A stretch of DNA of 53,583 nt from JTS-RE9 sp964649195. Lineage in GTDB: Bacteria > Planctomycetota > Phycisphaerae > Phycisphaerales > Phycisphaeraceae. The stretch covers positions 1-53,583 of the forward strand of contig CAZYPK010000014.1 in the NCBI GenBank assembly GCA_964649195.1, in the 5' to 3' direction. Below, one piece after another: positions 26,525-35,153 of this stretch. How positions within the stretch are numbered: the stretch's first letter is position 1; every line of letters starts with the position of its first letter. The translations under genes were made by a program, and so were the position numbers. The notes beneath the pieces were generated by a model. That model was not told where the DNA came from and ran no database searches. It was given only the letters and a program-made list of their open reading frames with translations.

Positions 26525-29500
26525 TCACGGCGCACGCGGCAGCCCCTGCGCCTGGCGCACCAGGTTCAACAGTTCCCGCGCCTTTTCATCCAGCGGCAGA
26601 TGGGGCACCGTCCGCTCCAACATCCGCTGCACGCGCGGCAGGCTTCCGCCCGTCGCGTGTTCGCTGCCGCGCAGCACCTCCGCAAACTCCGCTGCACAGG
26701 CCGCCAGGTAAAAACGCGGATCGCTTTCCGGCGACCGGTCCTGCACCAGCGATGCCGTCAGGCGATGGGAAATCTCCTCGATCTTCATCGTGTCCGTGTT
26801 GCGGTAGCGGACATAAACCGTGCCCAGGTCCGCCCGCTCATCGCCGATCAGTTCCACTTCGTACAGCGCCGTGGAGGATTGTCCGCTGCCCACCTCGCCG
26901 GCGTCGATGGCGTCGTTGCGGAAGTCCTTGTCCGCCACCGCCCGGTTCTCGTACCCGATCAGCCGGTAGCGGCGAACGCGCCGCGGATCGAACTCCACCT
27001 GAATCTTCGCATCCTGGGCGATCGTCTGAAGCGTGGCGGTGATCTCATCGACGAACACCCGCTTCGCCTCGCGCGGCGAGTCGATGAAGTGGTACGTGCC
27101 GTCGCCCCTGTTGGCCAGCTTCTCCATCATGTCATCGTCATAAGCCCCGGCGCCCACGCCCACGGTCGTGCAGGAAATGCCTTGTTTCCGGTACTTTTCG
27201 ACGTAGCCCAGAATCGTGTCCGCCTCGCTTTCGCCCAGCGTGGCGATGCCGTCGGAGCAGAGGATCACCCGGTTGATCGCCCCCGACCTGTGCGCCGTCG
27301 CCGCCAGCCTGTACCCCGCCTCCACGCCCTTGAGCAGGTTCGTCGGCCCGTTGCTCTGCAATGAACGGATCGCCGCGATGATCTGCTGCTTGTTGGAAGC
27401 CGGCGTGCGGTCCAGCAGCGTCAGCACCTGCGAGCCGAAGGTGACGAGGGAGACGGTGTCGTGCGGTGAGAGTTGTTCGGTGAGCAGTTCGAGCGAATGC
27501 TGCACCAGCGGCAGACGATCCTGCCGCGCCATCGAGCCGGAGGTATCGACCACCAGCACCAGGTTCGCCGGCTTGCGTCCGTCGCGGCCGATGACCTTCC
27601 CCTTGACGCCGACCTTCACCAGCTTGATGTCCTGCTCCCCCGCCGTGGCGAAAGGCGCCGGCGCGGCAGAGGCGTAGATGCGGAACACCTGATCGCTGTT
27701 GTTCACATAGTTGTAGTCAAACGCATTGACATACTCCTCCATCCGCACCGAACCCTGCGGCGGCAGGAAGCCGCGCTCCAGATAGCGGCGGCCCAGCGTG
27801 TAGGAAGCCGTGTCAACATCGAGTGCGAACGTGGACTGCGCATCCTCCTGCGTCAGCGTCCATGGATTCACCGGCATGATGCGGAAGGCGGCGGCGGGTT
27901 GAAGCTGCCCTTCATCAACCTGCCGCATCCGCGCCTGTTGCTCCTGCATGGCCTGGGCGGCGGCCTTCTCCGCTTCCTCGCGGGCCTGTTCCGCCTGCTT
28001 CGCCAGCAGTTCCTTTTCACGAGCCTCGGCTTCTTTCAATTGCCTGGCCAGCGCTTGGCCGTCCTTGGCGTCGAGCGGCTGATTCAGCAGGTCGCGGACA
28101 TCGTAAACCTGCGTCGCCGTGTTGCGGTCCAGGTCCCGGCGGGTCGAAATGTTGACCACGCCGTTGACCACTTCGTAGTCGATCGGTTCAAGCTCGGCGC
28201 CCGCCCCCGCCTGGGTCAGCATCAGCTTGAGCGCGGTTTCCGCAGGCACATCCTTCAGTCGCAGGCTGACGCCCAGGTCCCGCTCCACACCGGCCGCCTC
28301 CAGCGCCTGCCAGTTGACGACGAGATTGCCGCCGGCCTTTTCTTCCAGTTCGCGCACCGCCTCTTCGAGCTTGCGGCCTTCGAGGTTGAGGTTGACGCGC
28401 TGCTGCAATCGCCGGGACACCGCGCGATCGGCCTCCGTTTCGCCGGGCACCTGAATCGCGGGCAGAGGTCTGCCTGCCTGATCCACCCGCAGCTTGTTGA
28501 GCAGATCGGTCACCTGCCGATGCTGCGTGGCGGTGGCCTTGATGATGAGTTTGTGATTCAGTTCCTGCACGCTGCTCACCTCGCCGCCATACGCCGTCCA
28601 GTCGGTTTGCTTGCCGACGTTGTCCCGAATGAGCGTGGCGATCTGTTCAATCTTCTCTTCGCGCGTGGCTTGTTCGCCGTCCGAATCGTCGTTTGAATTG
28701 CCGTCCGAAAAGAGCGTGGTGGTTGATTCGTTGCCGCCCTTGGGCTTGCCGTCGCCGTCCGTCTCAGTCGAATGTCTGGCGAAACGCGTATTGCGAAGCC
28801 GAAGGTATTCCTTGTCCTTCACGGTGATCCGGGGGTCCTCGACCATCCGTTTCATCGTTTCGGCGGCGGGATTGGCCGGGTCAAGAAAAAGCGCCTGATC
28901 GATGAGCTGAAGTGATCGGCCATCATCCCCCGTCTTGCGCAGCTCCAAGGCCCTGTGCAGCAGGCGTTGAACCTGTTCGTCTCTTGATCGGGTTGACTCA
29001 GGTTGACGCCGACCGCTTTCATCAGCGTCATCAAAGAGCGTGACACCCGATGCCGGCTGGCCGCCGGTGGTTTTGGTGTTGTCGATGGCGGCGTTGAGGT
29101 CGAATTCGGGAGCCGCGCTGAAGTTTGGAACCTTGAGGTTGAGAGCGAACCGATCCCCCTCTCCCTGCTGCGGCCTCCTCATAGAGAAGCCTTCCATCTG
29201 CTCTTCCCCCTGCTCCTGCCCCTGCCCCGGTCCCTGCTGCGGTCCGCGCACCAGAGGCGTGGTGGCGTTCGGCGGGGCGATGTCGCCCAGAGCGCCGGAG
29301 AGGTCGAGGCGGTATTCATACCGATGATCTTTGTATTTGCCGGCGGCAGAGCCGTCCGCTGACTCGCCGCCTTCAGCCTTGCTTTGCCCCTGTTGATCGT
29401 TTAAGCCCCGCCCGGAAGGGCGCGGGCCAAAGGACTCGCCGCCCTCAGCCTTGTTTTCCCCCTGTTGAGTCTGGAAACTGAACGGTTCCTCCTGGCGATA

Positions 29501-30856
29501 CTTGTACTCCGTCGGTCCCAGGGATTCCCGAATCAGCGGCTGCTCATCGCTGCCCGCCTTCATATCGGCATGCTTCTTGATCGCTTCCAACCTCTTTCCG
29601 CCAATGGCTGTGTCCTCGGCAAGGTTCCCAGCGACTCTCCTGATCCCATCAAGGACGGCTTCGGCCTCGATCTTGTCCTTATCATCATCCTCCTTGCCAT
29701 CGCGGCCACCGGAAAGTCTGGCGAAGTTGTCCTTTGCCGATCCCTGTGCCAATGAGGATTCCTGTTCGCGCTTCAGGCTGCGCGGCTCCAGCGGCAGCAC
29801 GAGATCGGAATCCGCCGGTGGAACCAACCCCGGATCCTGCCCCGGACGATTAAGGGGCGCATCGCCGGTTGCCGGGCTTTTTGCCGGGGCGAATGCCGAG
29901 CCGCTGATGATGCCCCAACGGATGTCCGACTCGCTGGGCGATGTTTCGCCGCCAGGCTGCCGGGCTTTTTCACCCGTGGATGAAGCCGACTTCGTGACAC
30001 TTCTCTTGCCGCCATCCACGCCACCGCTTCTACTTCCCACCACCGGCGGCTCCTTCTGGCTGAACCGGGCCACCACCGGTTCCCGCTCACCCTGTTCTCC
30101 CGTGCCACCCGATCGCACCACCGGCGGCGGAACCGGGCTGTTGAAGGATTGCATCTCACCACCCTGGCCGCCTCTCCCGCCACGACCGCCACCGCGGTCG
30201 GAGTCGGCATACGCCAGACGCTCCGGCATGTTGTCGGAAGGTCTTTCCAAGGTCTGGAGATAACGGTTTTCCGCAGGCGATGGGATTTTCGCGGACGATG
30301 TGACGCCGGAGCCGAAATGGAGCGAGCCGCCACGCTCCGACAACTCGGAGAGACGCGCCGTGGGGATGATGGCCTCCTCCGCATCATGCCGTCCGTCTTT
30401 GGCCATGCTATCGCTGGAATCGACCACCGCCGACATCATCCGCACCGATCGCCGCGCCGAACCCAGCGAAGGCAGCAGCGCCGAAACCAGCGCGGCGGAA
30501 AAGGCGAGCGTCGCGGCGATGGCCAGCAGCCGCTGCGCCGGGGTGCCTTTGTTGAAGAGGGTGAAGATGCCCGGTCGCTTTTTGGAGGCGATCGCTTTTT
30601 TGGTCTTTCGTTTGGATCGCGCCGGCTCCCTGGCGAGCGTGGCCAGCAGCCGGGTGCGGCGATCGGCCGAGAGCACCGGGGCCGGGGCCGCGTTGATCCC
30701 GTCGCGGAGAAGGTTGAAGGTGATTCGCAGATCGCCCAGCTTCTCGCTGCACGAGCCGCAGTGGGAAAGATGCTCGAGCACCTGGGCCTTGTCGCCGTCT
30801 TCGATCTCATCGAAGACCAGCAGCGGCAGAAGGGTTTCGCATTGTTCGCAGTGCAT
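26525..30856 (-). CDS. Anti-sigma zinc-finger / secretin-like / VWA domain membrane protein
   Basis: 1,443 residues from the ATG at 30856 (MHCEQCETLLPLLVFDE), preceded by GAGGA. The first 55 residues carry the anti-sigma HxxxCxxC zinc motif (HLSHCGSCSEKL). A membrane helix lies at about 107-129. A long, charged, low-complexity region follows. Around 805-925 there is a secretin/STN-like domain (RKLEEAVRELEEKAG, then LRLKDVPAETALKLML). The C-terminus from about 1000 is a YfbK-like VWA region: ALDVDTASYTLGRR, the MIDAS motif DTSGSM near 1104, and a DUF3520-like tail. It probably holds the adjacent ECF sigma factor and senses an envelope cue through its outside domains. An in-frame repeat insertion is present near residue 475. 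Confidence 0.88.
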   Translation of the reverse strand: MHCEQCETLLPLLVFDEIEDGDKAQVLEHLSHCGSCSEKLGDLRITFNLLRDGINAAPAPVLSADRRTRLLATLAREPARSKRKTKKAIASKKRPGIFTLFNKGTPAQRLLAIAATLAFSAALVSALLPSLGSARRSVRMMSAVVDSSDSMAKDGRHDAEEAIIPTARLSELSERGGSLHFGSGVTSSAKIPSPAENRYLQTLERPSDNMPERLAYADSDRGGGRGGRGGQGGEMQSFNSPVPPPVVRSGGTGEQGEREPVVARFSQKEPPVVGSRSGGVDGGKRSVTKSASSTGEKARQPGGETSPSESDIRWGIISGSAFAPAKSPATGDAPLNRPGQDPGLVPPADSDLVLPLEPRSLKREQESSLAQGSAKDNFARLSGGRDGKEDDDKDKIEAEAVLDGIRRVAGNLAEDTAIGGKRLEAIKKHADMKAGSDEQPLIRESLGPTEYKYRQEEPFSFQTQQGENKAEGGESFGPRPSGRGLNDQQGQSKAEGGESADGSAAGKYKDHRYEYRLDLSGALGDIAPPNATTPLVRGPQQGPGQGQEQGEEQMEGFSMRRPQQGEGDRFALNLKVPNFSAAPEFDLNAAIDNTKTTGGQPASGVTLFDDADESGRRQPESTRSRDEQVQRLLHRALELRKTGDDGRSLQLIDQALFLDPANPAAETMKRMVEDPRITVKDKEYLRLRNTRFARHSTETDGDGKPKGGNESTTTLFSDGNSNDDSDGEQATREEKIEQIATLIRDNVGKQTDWTAYGGEVSSVQELNHKLIIKATATQHRQVTDLLNKLRVDQAGRPLPAIQVPGETEADRAVSRRLQQRVNLNLEGRKLEEAVRELEEKAGGNLVVNWQALEAAGVERDLGVSLRLKDVPAETALKLMLTQAGAGAELEPIDYEVVNGVVNISTRRDLDRNTATQVYDVRDLLNQPLDAKDGQALARQLKEAEAREKELLAKQAEQAREEAEKAAAQAMQEQQARMRQVDEGQLQPAAAFRIMPVNPWTLTQEDAQSTFALDVDTASYTLGRRYLERGFLPPQGSVRMEEYVNAFDYNYVNNSDQVFRIYASAAPAPFATAGEQDIKLVKVGVKGKVIGRDGRKPANLVLVVDTSGSMARQDRLPLVQHSLELLTEQLSPHDTVSLVTFGSQVLTLLDRTPASNKQQIIAAIRSLQSNGPTNLLKGVEAGYRLAATAHRSGAINRVILCSDGIATLGESEADTILGYVEKYRKQGISCTTVGVGAGAYDDDMMEKLANRGDGTYHFIDSPREAKRVFVDEITATLQTIAQDAKIQVEFDPRRVRRYRLIGYENRAVADKDFRNDAIDAGEVGSGQSSTALYEVELIGDERADLGTVYVRYRNTDTMKIEEISHRLTASLVQDRSPESDPRFYLAACAAEFAEVLRGSEHATGGSLPRVQRMLERTVPHLPLDEKARELLNLVRQAQGLPRAP
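29361..29468. repeat. Family B terminus inside VWA gene, flanked by 36-bp direct repeats
   Basis: At 29402-29430 about 29 bp match the inner arm of the family B element (AAGCCCCGCCCGGAAGG and following bases). It is flanked by imperfect 36-bp direct repeats, 29361-29396 and 29433-29468. In the protein this gives QGQSKAEGGES on one side and QGENKAEGGES on the other, with GPRPSGRGLN between. Confidence 0.75.
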
Positions 30857-30881
30857 GGGGTGTCCTCGATTCAACAGCACG

Positions 30882-31132
30882 AAATCAGGAAAACAGGAAA
30901 GCAGGAAATTCGGATCGCATGTTTTTACGCTCCCGCCGTCTTTCATTTCCTGTTTTCATGCTTTCCTGCTTTCCTGGTTTTCTTTCAAATCACGCCCGCC
31001 TTCTTTGATACAAAACAGGAAATCAGGAAAACAGGAAAGCAGGAAATTCGGATCGCCGGTGTTGCCGCAGCCGTTGACTTTCATTTCCTGTTTTCATGCT
31101 TTCCTGCTTTCCTGGTTTTCTTTCAAATCACG
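30882..31132. repeat. Tandem 114-bp copies of facing 8-bp arrays, next to gap
   Basis: Two copies of about 114 bp (30882-30994 and 31020-31132) each begin AAATCAGGAAAACAGG and end TTTCAAATCACG, with facing 8-bp arrays inside that can pair. The copies differ only in the centre. The short link between them (CCCGCCTTCTTTGATAC) begins with the same 11 bases as the sigma factor's 3' end beyond the gap, so that end appears to have been duplicated too. Confidence 0.85.
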
Positions 31133-31232
31133 NNNNNNNNNNNNNNNNNNNNNNNNNNNNNNNNNNNNNNNNNNNNNNNNNNNNNNNNNNNNNNNNNNNN
31201 NNNNNNNNNNNNNNNNNNNNNNNNNNNNNNNN
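31133..31232. other. Scaffold gap of 100 N
   Basis: Exactly 100 unresolved bases, the usual placeholder for a gap of unknown size. It falls inside a tandem repeat, which explains the assembly break. The bases either side (TCACG and CCCGCC) are contiguous in the repeat copy at 30990-31000. Confidence 0.98.
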
Positions 31233-31906
31233 CCCGCCTTCTTCAGCCTTCGGCTCAGTTCCGCGAGCCCCTGGCTGATGCGGTAGCCCACGTTGCCGAT
31301 GCTGGTGTCGGTCACCTGGGCGATCTGGCGGATGGTCAGGCCTTCGATCATTTTCAGGGTCAGCGCCTGCCGCTGGGTCTCAGGCAGCAAGGCCAGCTCG
31401 GTCATCGCCAGGCTGCTTGCCTCGTGACGCTCCATGTCGCCCAGGGTGTCATCATCGTGATGGCCTCCCGCCTCATCACCCTTGCAACCGGCGGAGGCGG
31501 AGGGCAACCGGTCGGTGATGTTCCGCTGCGCGCCCCTGCGGACTTTTCGTTTGCGAAGCGTGTCCATGGTGAGGTTGTGGGCCACGCGGAAGAGCCAGGT
31601 GGAGGCGCTCTGCACCGAGCGATCGCCATGCTCATGCACCTGCCGATGCAGGCGGAGGAAGGCGTCCTGCACGATGTCTTCGAGGTCCGGGTCGGCCCGG
31701 CCAAGAAGCTGGCCGACGTAACGAAGCAGCGACGATTCGAGACGGGACACGAGCGCGGCGAAGTCGATCGCCTGGCCGGGGACCGCCGGGGCAGACATGC
31801 TGCCGGCGATTCCCGATGCCTGCTCGCCCGCCAGAGGGGCTGCTTCATCGGCCGGTGGCTGGGTCATTTCAAGAACCGGTTGCGTTGCCACGGAAGTTAG
31901 ACGCAC
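31233..31906 (-). CDS. ECF (RpoE-like) RNA polymerase sigma factor, 3' end in gap
   Basis: About 224 residues are visible up to LSRRLKKA. Region 2 contains DIVQDAFLRLHRQV and STWLFRVAHNLTMDTLRKRK; region 4 contains LPETQRQALTLKMIEGLTIRQIA with the GNVGYRISQGL recognition helix. The linker is His/Asp-rich. The last codons lie at the scaffold gap; by comparison with the duplicated tail at 30977-31005 they are probably GVI and then TGA. Start could be 31906 or the Met at 31867 (MTQPPADEA). It directs transcription of a stress or envelope regulon. The downstream gene carries an anti-sigma zinc finger, the usual neighbour. Confidence 0.93.
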
Positions 31907-31936
31907 GAGAGGGAAGAGCGTCTGGAAATGTGAGGG

Positions 31937-32104
31937 ATTCGATTTCGGATTTGGGATTGCGGATTTCGGATTTGGGATTTTGAGGGTTTTCTAAACAATC
32001 TCGCGCCCAAGCCGCTTGCGGCTTCGCGATCCCCGGTTCGCGGTACACCGGGGGTTATTCAGACAGTCCCAATTTGAGATTTGAAATTTGAAATTTGAGA
32101 TTTT
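31937..32104. repeat. Heptamer arrays around a family D element
   Basis: At 31938-31984 units GATTTCG/GATTTGG/GATTGCG repeat every 7 bp. At 32009-32061 a family D sequence lies (AAGCCGCTTGCGGC, then CCGGTTCGCGG and GGGGTTATTCAG). At 32070-32103 units TTTGAGA/TTTGAAA repeat every 7 bp. The region separates the sigma gene from the HU gene. Confidence 0.8.
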
Positions 32105-32111
32105 CCTTCCC

Positions 32112-32474
32112 TCACCCCGTCGCCGACTTGCCGCCGCGTTCCTCTTCCTCGTCATCGCCGCTGACGACGGTGAGGGTGAGCACGGGGTTGTCCGAGGCCA
32201 GGGTCTGCTTCATGAGGCGGCCGACCTTGAACTTGACCGTCCGCTTGGCGGGAACTTCCACCGGTTCGAGGGTCTTGGGATTCTGGGCCATGCGGGGCTT
32301 GCGATGCTTGACTTCGAACACGCCGAAGTCGCGGAATTCCAGACGATTACCCTTGCCCAGCTCGATGATGATGCTGTCCAGGAAAGCCTGGACCACCTGC
32401 TTGACCGCCGTCCGCTTCACCTTGGTGGCGTCGGTGATCTGGTCGATCAGTTCCTTCTTGGTAATCGTGGCCAT
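32112..32474 (-). CDS. HU/IHF family DNA-binding protein
   Basis: 120 residues. The N-terminal helices (MATITKKELIDQITDATKVKR) and the strand GNRLEFRDFGVFEVKHRKPR match HU. RMAQNPKTLEPVEVPAKRTVKF forms the DNA-binding beta arm with the intercalating Pro. The core is about 95 residues; an extra acidic and Lys tail of some 20 residues (SGDDEEEERGGKSATG) is added. It bends and compacts DNA. HU versus IHF cannot be decided from sequence alone. It stands alone, with repeats on both sides. Confidence 0.93.
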   Translation of the reverse strand: MATITKKELIDQITDATKVKRTAVKQVVQAFLDSIIIELGKGNRLEFRDFGVFEVKHRKPRMAQNPKTLEPVEVPAKRTVKFKVGRLMKQTLASDNPVLTLTVVSGDDEEEERGGKSATG

Positions 32475-32891
32475 GTAATATCCTTGAAGTGAGGAATCGC
32501 CGGCGTTCCCAATTGCCCAAACCCCGTTCGCGGGTCGTCAGGATCGGTGCAAGCGGGACCCGCGATGCCTCATAGATGACGCGGGTAGTATGGCATAAGG
32601 CGATTTGCCGGTCAAGACTTGGAAGGCAGGACTGTTTAATTCTCGACACCCACTTTGTCGGAACTTCCAAATGACAAATCTCAAACTCCAAACAAGCTCC
32701 AAAAAACAAAAAATACAATCAAACAGAATCCGGATTCGGATCGATTTTGCCCGCTTCGGCTCGCTTTCGAGTTTGTTTGAGATTTGGATTCTGTGATTTG
32801 GAGCTTTTGCTTCCGGTGATGGGACGGAGAACCAAACGGCCTGGGCCATCGGGCTTGTGAATCCGCAAAACCCGCCCTAACATTCGGCGCC
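32475..32891. repeat. Gap between HU and def with facing heptamer-like arrays
   Basis: This 417-bp stretch has no credible gene. It is relatively AT-rich in 32660-32800, where AAATCTCAAACTCCAAAC-type words at 32676-32705 face the complement (GTTTGAGATTTGG, GATTTGGAGC) at 32770-32806. The promoters of the divergent HU and def genes must lie here, but none is clear. Confidence 0.5.
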
Positions 32892-33407
32892 ATGCCTCTG
32901 GACCCCGCCAAGTTGCAGATCGTGCATTACCCCGCCTCCGTGCTGCGCCGGAAAGCCAGGCCGGTGCCCGCGGTCACGGCGGAGGTCCGGGCGGTGGCGA
33001 TGCGCATGTTGGAGCTGATGCACCTGGCGCCTGGCGTCGGCCTGGCGGCGCCGCAGGTGGGGCTTGACTGGCGATTGTTCGTCGCCAATCACACCGGAGA
33101 GCCCGCCGATGACCTGGTTTTCATCAACCCGGTCCTCTCCGAACCCAGCCGGGCGACGGAGGATTACGAGGAAGGCTGCCTGAGCCTGCCCGACATTCGC
33201 GCCGTCATCCGCAGGCCGATGGCCGTTTCCATCACCGCCACCGGCCTCGATGGCCGCCCCTTTTCGCTCACCAGCCACGAACTGCCCGCCCGCATCTGGC
33301 AGCACGAAACCGACCACCTCGATGGCGTGCTGATCCTCGACCGCATGTCCCCAGGCGACCGCACCGCGCTGCGAAGGAAAATCAAGGCGCTGGAAGAGGC
33401 GGTGTGA
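32892..33407 (+). CDS. def: Peptide deformylase
   Basis: 171 residues. Removes the formyl group from the N-terminal Met of new proteins. The three class motifs are present: GVGLAAPQVG (48-57), EGCLSLP (94-100) with the Cys metal ligand, and HETDH (138-142) with two His ligands and the catalytic Glu. Length is that of a type 1 enzyme. fmt is not adjacent. The stop is 90 bp from the convergent rdgB. Confidence 0.96.
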   Translation: MPLDPAKLQIVHYPASVLRRKARPVPAVTAEVRAVAMRMLELMHLAPGVGLAAPQVGLDWRLFVANHTGEPADDLVFINPVLSEPSRATEDYEEGCLSLPDIRAVIRRPMAVSITATGLDGRPFSLTSHELPARIWQHETDHLDGVLILDRMSPGDRTALRRKIKALEEAV

Positions 33408-33417
33408 ACCATGGCGA

Positions 33418-33496
33418 ATCGAGCCGCTTGCGGCGTAGCAACGTACATCGGGGATATTCCGAAGTTCCCACTGGCTATTTTGCAATTTCCCCTGCC
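33418..33496. repeat. Family D element between def and rdgB
   Basis: GAGCCGCTTGCGGCGTAGCAA followed by ACATCGGGGATATTC resembles the elements at 32009 and 51148. A CTATTTTGCAATTTCC heptamer-like word follows. No gene. Confidence 0.6.
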
Positions 33497-34147
33497 TTAC
33501 CCGCCGATTGATTCAATCGCCTTCGCCATCAGCCGCGTCGCCTGGCCGCGGTGGCTGATGGCGTTTTTCTCATCGGGCGAAAGCTGCGCGGTCGTCTTGC
33601 CCATGTCTTCAATGTAGAAAAGCGGGTCATAGCCGAAGCCGTTGCCGCCCCAGCCGCGCGACTCTTCGCCGGCTTCATCCTGCGTGAGAATGCGGCCCTC
33701 CACCGTGCCTCGCACCACCGCGACCGGTTCATCCTCGCCCGGTTTGCACAGCGCCATCGCGCAGACGAATCGGGCCGTGCGCCGGGCGATGGGCGTCAGC
33801 CCCAGGTTGTGCATCAGCAGCCGGTTGTTGGCGGGATCGACGATCAAACGCGGCCCGGTCAGCCCCGCATACCGCGCACTGCGGACGCCAGGCTCGCCGC
33901 CCAGCGCATCGACCTCCAGCCCGCTGTCATCGGCCAGGCACCACAGCCCCGTCGCCGCCGCGTAGTACCGCGCCTTGAGGATCGCGTTGCCTTCAAAGGT
34001 CGGCTGATCCTCCACAGGCTCGGCCAGAAACGCGCCGTAAGTCTTCAAATCGATCAGCGCGATCCGCAACGGCACAGCCGGCGAGGCCAGCGTCTGCCGG
34101 ATCTCCTCGACCTTGTGCGGATTGGAAGTGGCCATCAGAATCTTCAT
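33497..34147 (-). CDS. rdgB: Non-canonical purine NTP pyrophosphatase (RdgB/HAM1 family)
   Basis: 216 residues. Hydrolyses ITP, dITP and XTP to the monophosphate, keeping deaminated bases out of nucleic acids. Motifs are TSNPHKVEEI (7-16) for substrate binding, the metal-binding DDSGLEVDALGGEPG near 74 and the C-terminal SHRG. GGNGFGYDPLF is also diagnostic. The unusual loop PVEDQPTFEGNA is the typical TFEGNA motif. It lies 12 bp downstream of rsmG and is probably cotranscribed with it. Confidence 0.96.
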   Translation of the reverse strand: MKILMATSNPHKVEEIRQTLASPAVPLRIALIDLKTYGAFLAEPVEDQPTFEGNAILKARYYAAATGLWCLADDSGLEVDALGGEPGVRSARYAGLTGPRLIVDPANNRLLMHNLGLTPIARRTARFVCAMALCKPGEDEPVAVVRGTVEGRILTQDEAGEESRGWGGNGFGYDPLFYIEDMGKTTAQLSPDEKNAISHRGQATRLMAKAIESIGG

Positions 34148-34159
34148 GACGATATTTCA

Positions 34160-34879
34160 TTACAACGGAAACTGCCGCGGCGTGCCGGGCGTTCTCGGAT
34201 AGGTGCGCGGCGTCTGGGCGATCTTCATCACGCGGACGATCACCGTGTTGATCTCGAATCCTTCCGGGTAGGCGTCGATCACCTCGATCTCGCCGCCGCC
34301 CAGCACGTGCAACGCATCGCCGGCCTGCTCCAACTCCTCGGCAACCTTGGGCCCCTTCATCGCCAGCAACATGCCGCCGACTTTGAGCAACGGCAGCGTG
34401 TATTCCAACAACTCCGCCATCGGTCCCACGCCCCGGCAAACGACGACATCATATTGCTGGCGATGTTCCTTTTCCTGTCCCGCGGTCTCCGCCCGGCTGT
34501 TGAGCACCTTCGTATTCGTAAGACTCAGCTTTGCAACGCACGACTCCAGAAAACGGGCCTTTTTCCCGGTGGTTTCCAGCAGCGTCATCCGCACATCGGG
34601 CCGGGTGATGGCCAGCGGCACACCGGGCAGCCCCCCGCCGCTGCCGACATCGATGATGCCCGCATCCTCCGCCACATCCGCCAGCGCGGGCAGCAGCGTG
34701 AGGCTGTCAATGACCAGCCTGCGCCAGGCGGCATCCACATCGCGCACGGCGGTGAGATTCATCCGCTGATTGACGGCCAGCAGATGATCGAGGTAAAGCG
34801 CAAGCTGATCGAGCATTTCACCAGGCGCCTCGATGCCCAGTTCCGCCAGGTCGTCGTTGACAAAATCAGGAATCACCAT
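34160..34879 (-). CDS. rsmG: 16S rRNA (guanine-N7)-methyltransferase
   Basis: 239 residues. RsmG (GidB) methylates G527 of 16S rRNA (E. coli numbering). MNLTAVRDVDAAWRRLVIDSL is the typical N-terminal motif. DVGSGGGLPGVPLA (77-90) binds S-adenosylmethionine, and VVCRGVGPMAELLEYTLPLL marks the active region. Length is slightly above the usual 207-215 because of a C-terminal extension rich in Pro, Thr and Arg. It overlaps no gene and leads into rdgB. Confidence 0.95.
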   Translation of the reverse strand: MVIPDFVNDDLAELGIEAPGEMLDQLALYLDHLLAVNQRMNLTAVRDVDAAWRRLVIDSLTLLPALADVAEDAGIIDVGSGGGLPGVPLAITRPDVRMTLLETTGKKARFLESCVAKLSLTNTKVLNSRAETAGQEKEHRQQYDVVVCRGVGPMAELLEYTLPLLKVGGMLLAMKGPKVAEELEQAGDALHVLGGGEIEVIDAYPEGFEINTVIVRVMKIAQTPRTYPRTPGTPRQFPL

Positions 34880-34924
34880 GAACGAAGGATAGCGTATTTA
34901 TTGATGATCACTTTAAGAAAATCC

Positions 34925-35152
34925 CCAAGCCCGATGGCGAGTCCGCGAGCCGTCGGGGTATTCCGCCGGGTGGCTGGGGCTGAGTCCGCGAAGCCCCGGC
35001 CCAGATGCACGAGGCAAGGTGGCGCAACTGAAGACTGAGGGTCGCCTGGGCCGGGGCTTGCGCAAAGCCTCAGCCCCAGCCACCCTCCGGTTCCCCCAGT
35101 TCTTCAGGCTCTTCAGGCTCCTCCGGCTCCCCGGCTCATCAGGCTCATCTCC
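34925..35152. repeat. Family C arm, long imperfect inverted repeat and 9-bp array
   Basis: 34926-34960 is a family C arm (AAGCCCGATGGCGAG ... CGTCGGGGTA). 34968-35003 and 35050-35086 are imperfect inverted arms (GGTGGCTGGGGCTGAG). 35098-35148 is an array of 9-bp units (TTCAGGCTC, CTCCGGCTC, ATCAGGCTC). Together they fill the gap between rodA and rsmG and contain no gene. Confidence 0.75.
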
Positions 35153-35153
35153 T

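Noticed and set aside
21375..26711. 1,778-residue open frame antisense to the giant protein
   Set aside because: The composition is His/Arg/Gln-rich as expected from antisense reading, with no domain; the minus-strand protein has a signal peptide and membrane helices.
30882..31132. Possible CRISPR array in the repeated segment near the gap
   Set aside because: Units are 8 bp with facing complements and two 114-bp copies; there are no regular spacers and no cas genes.
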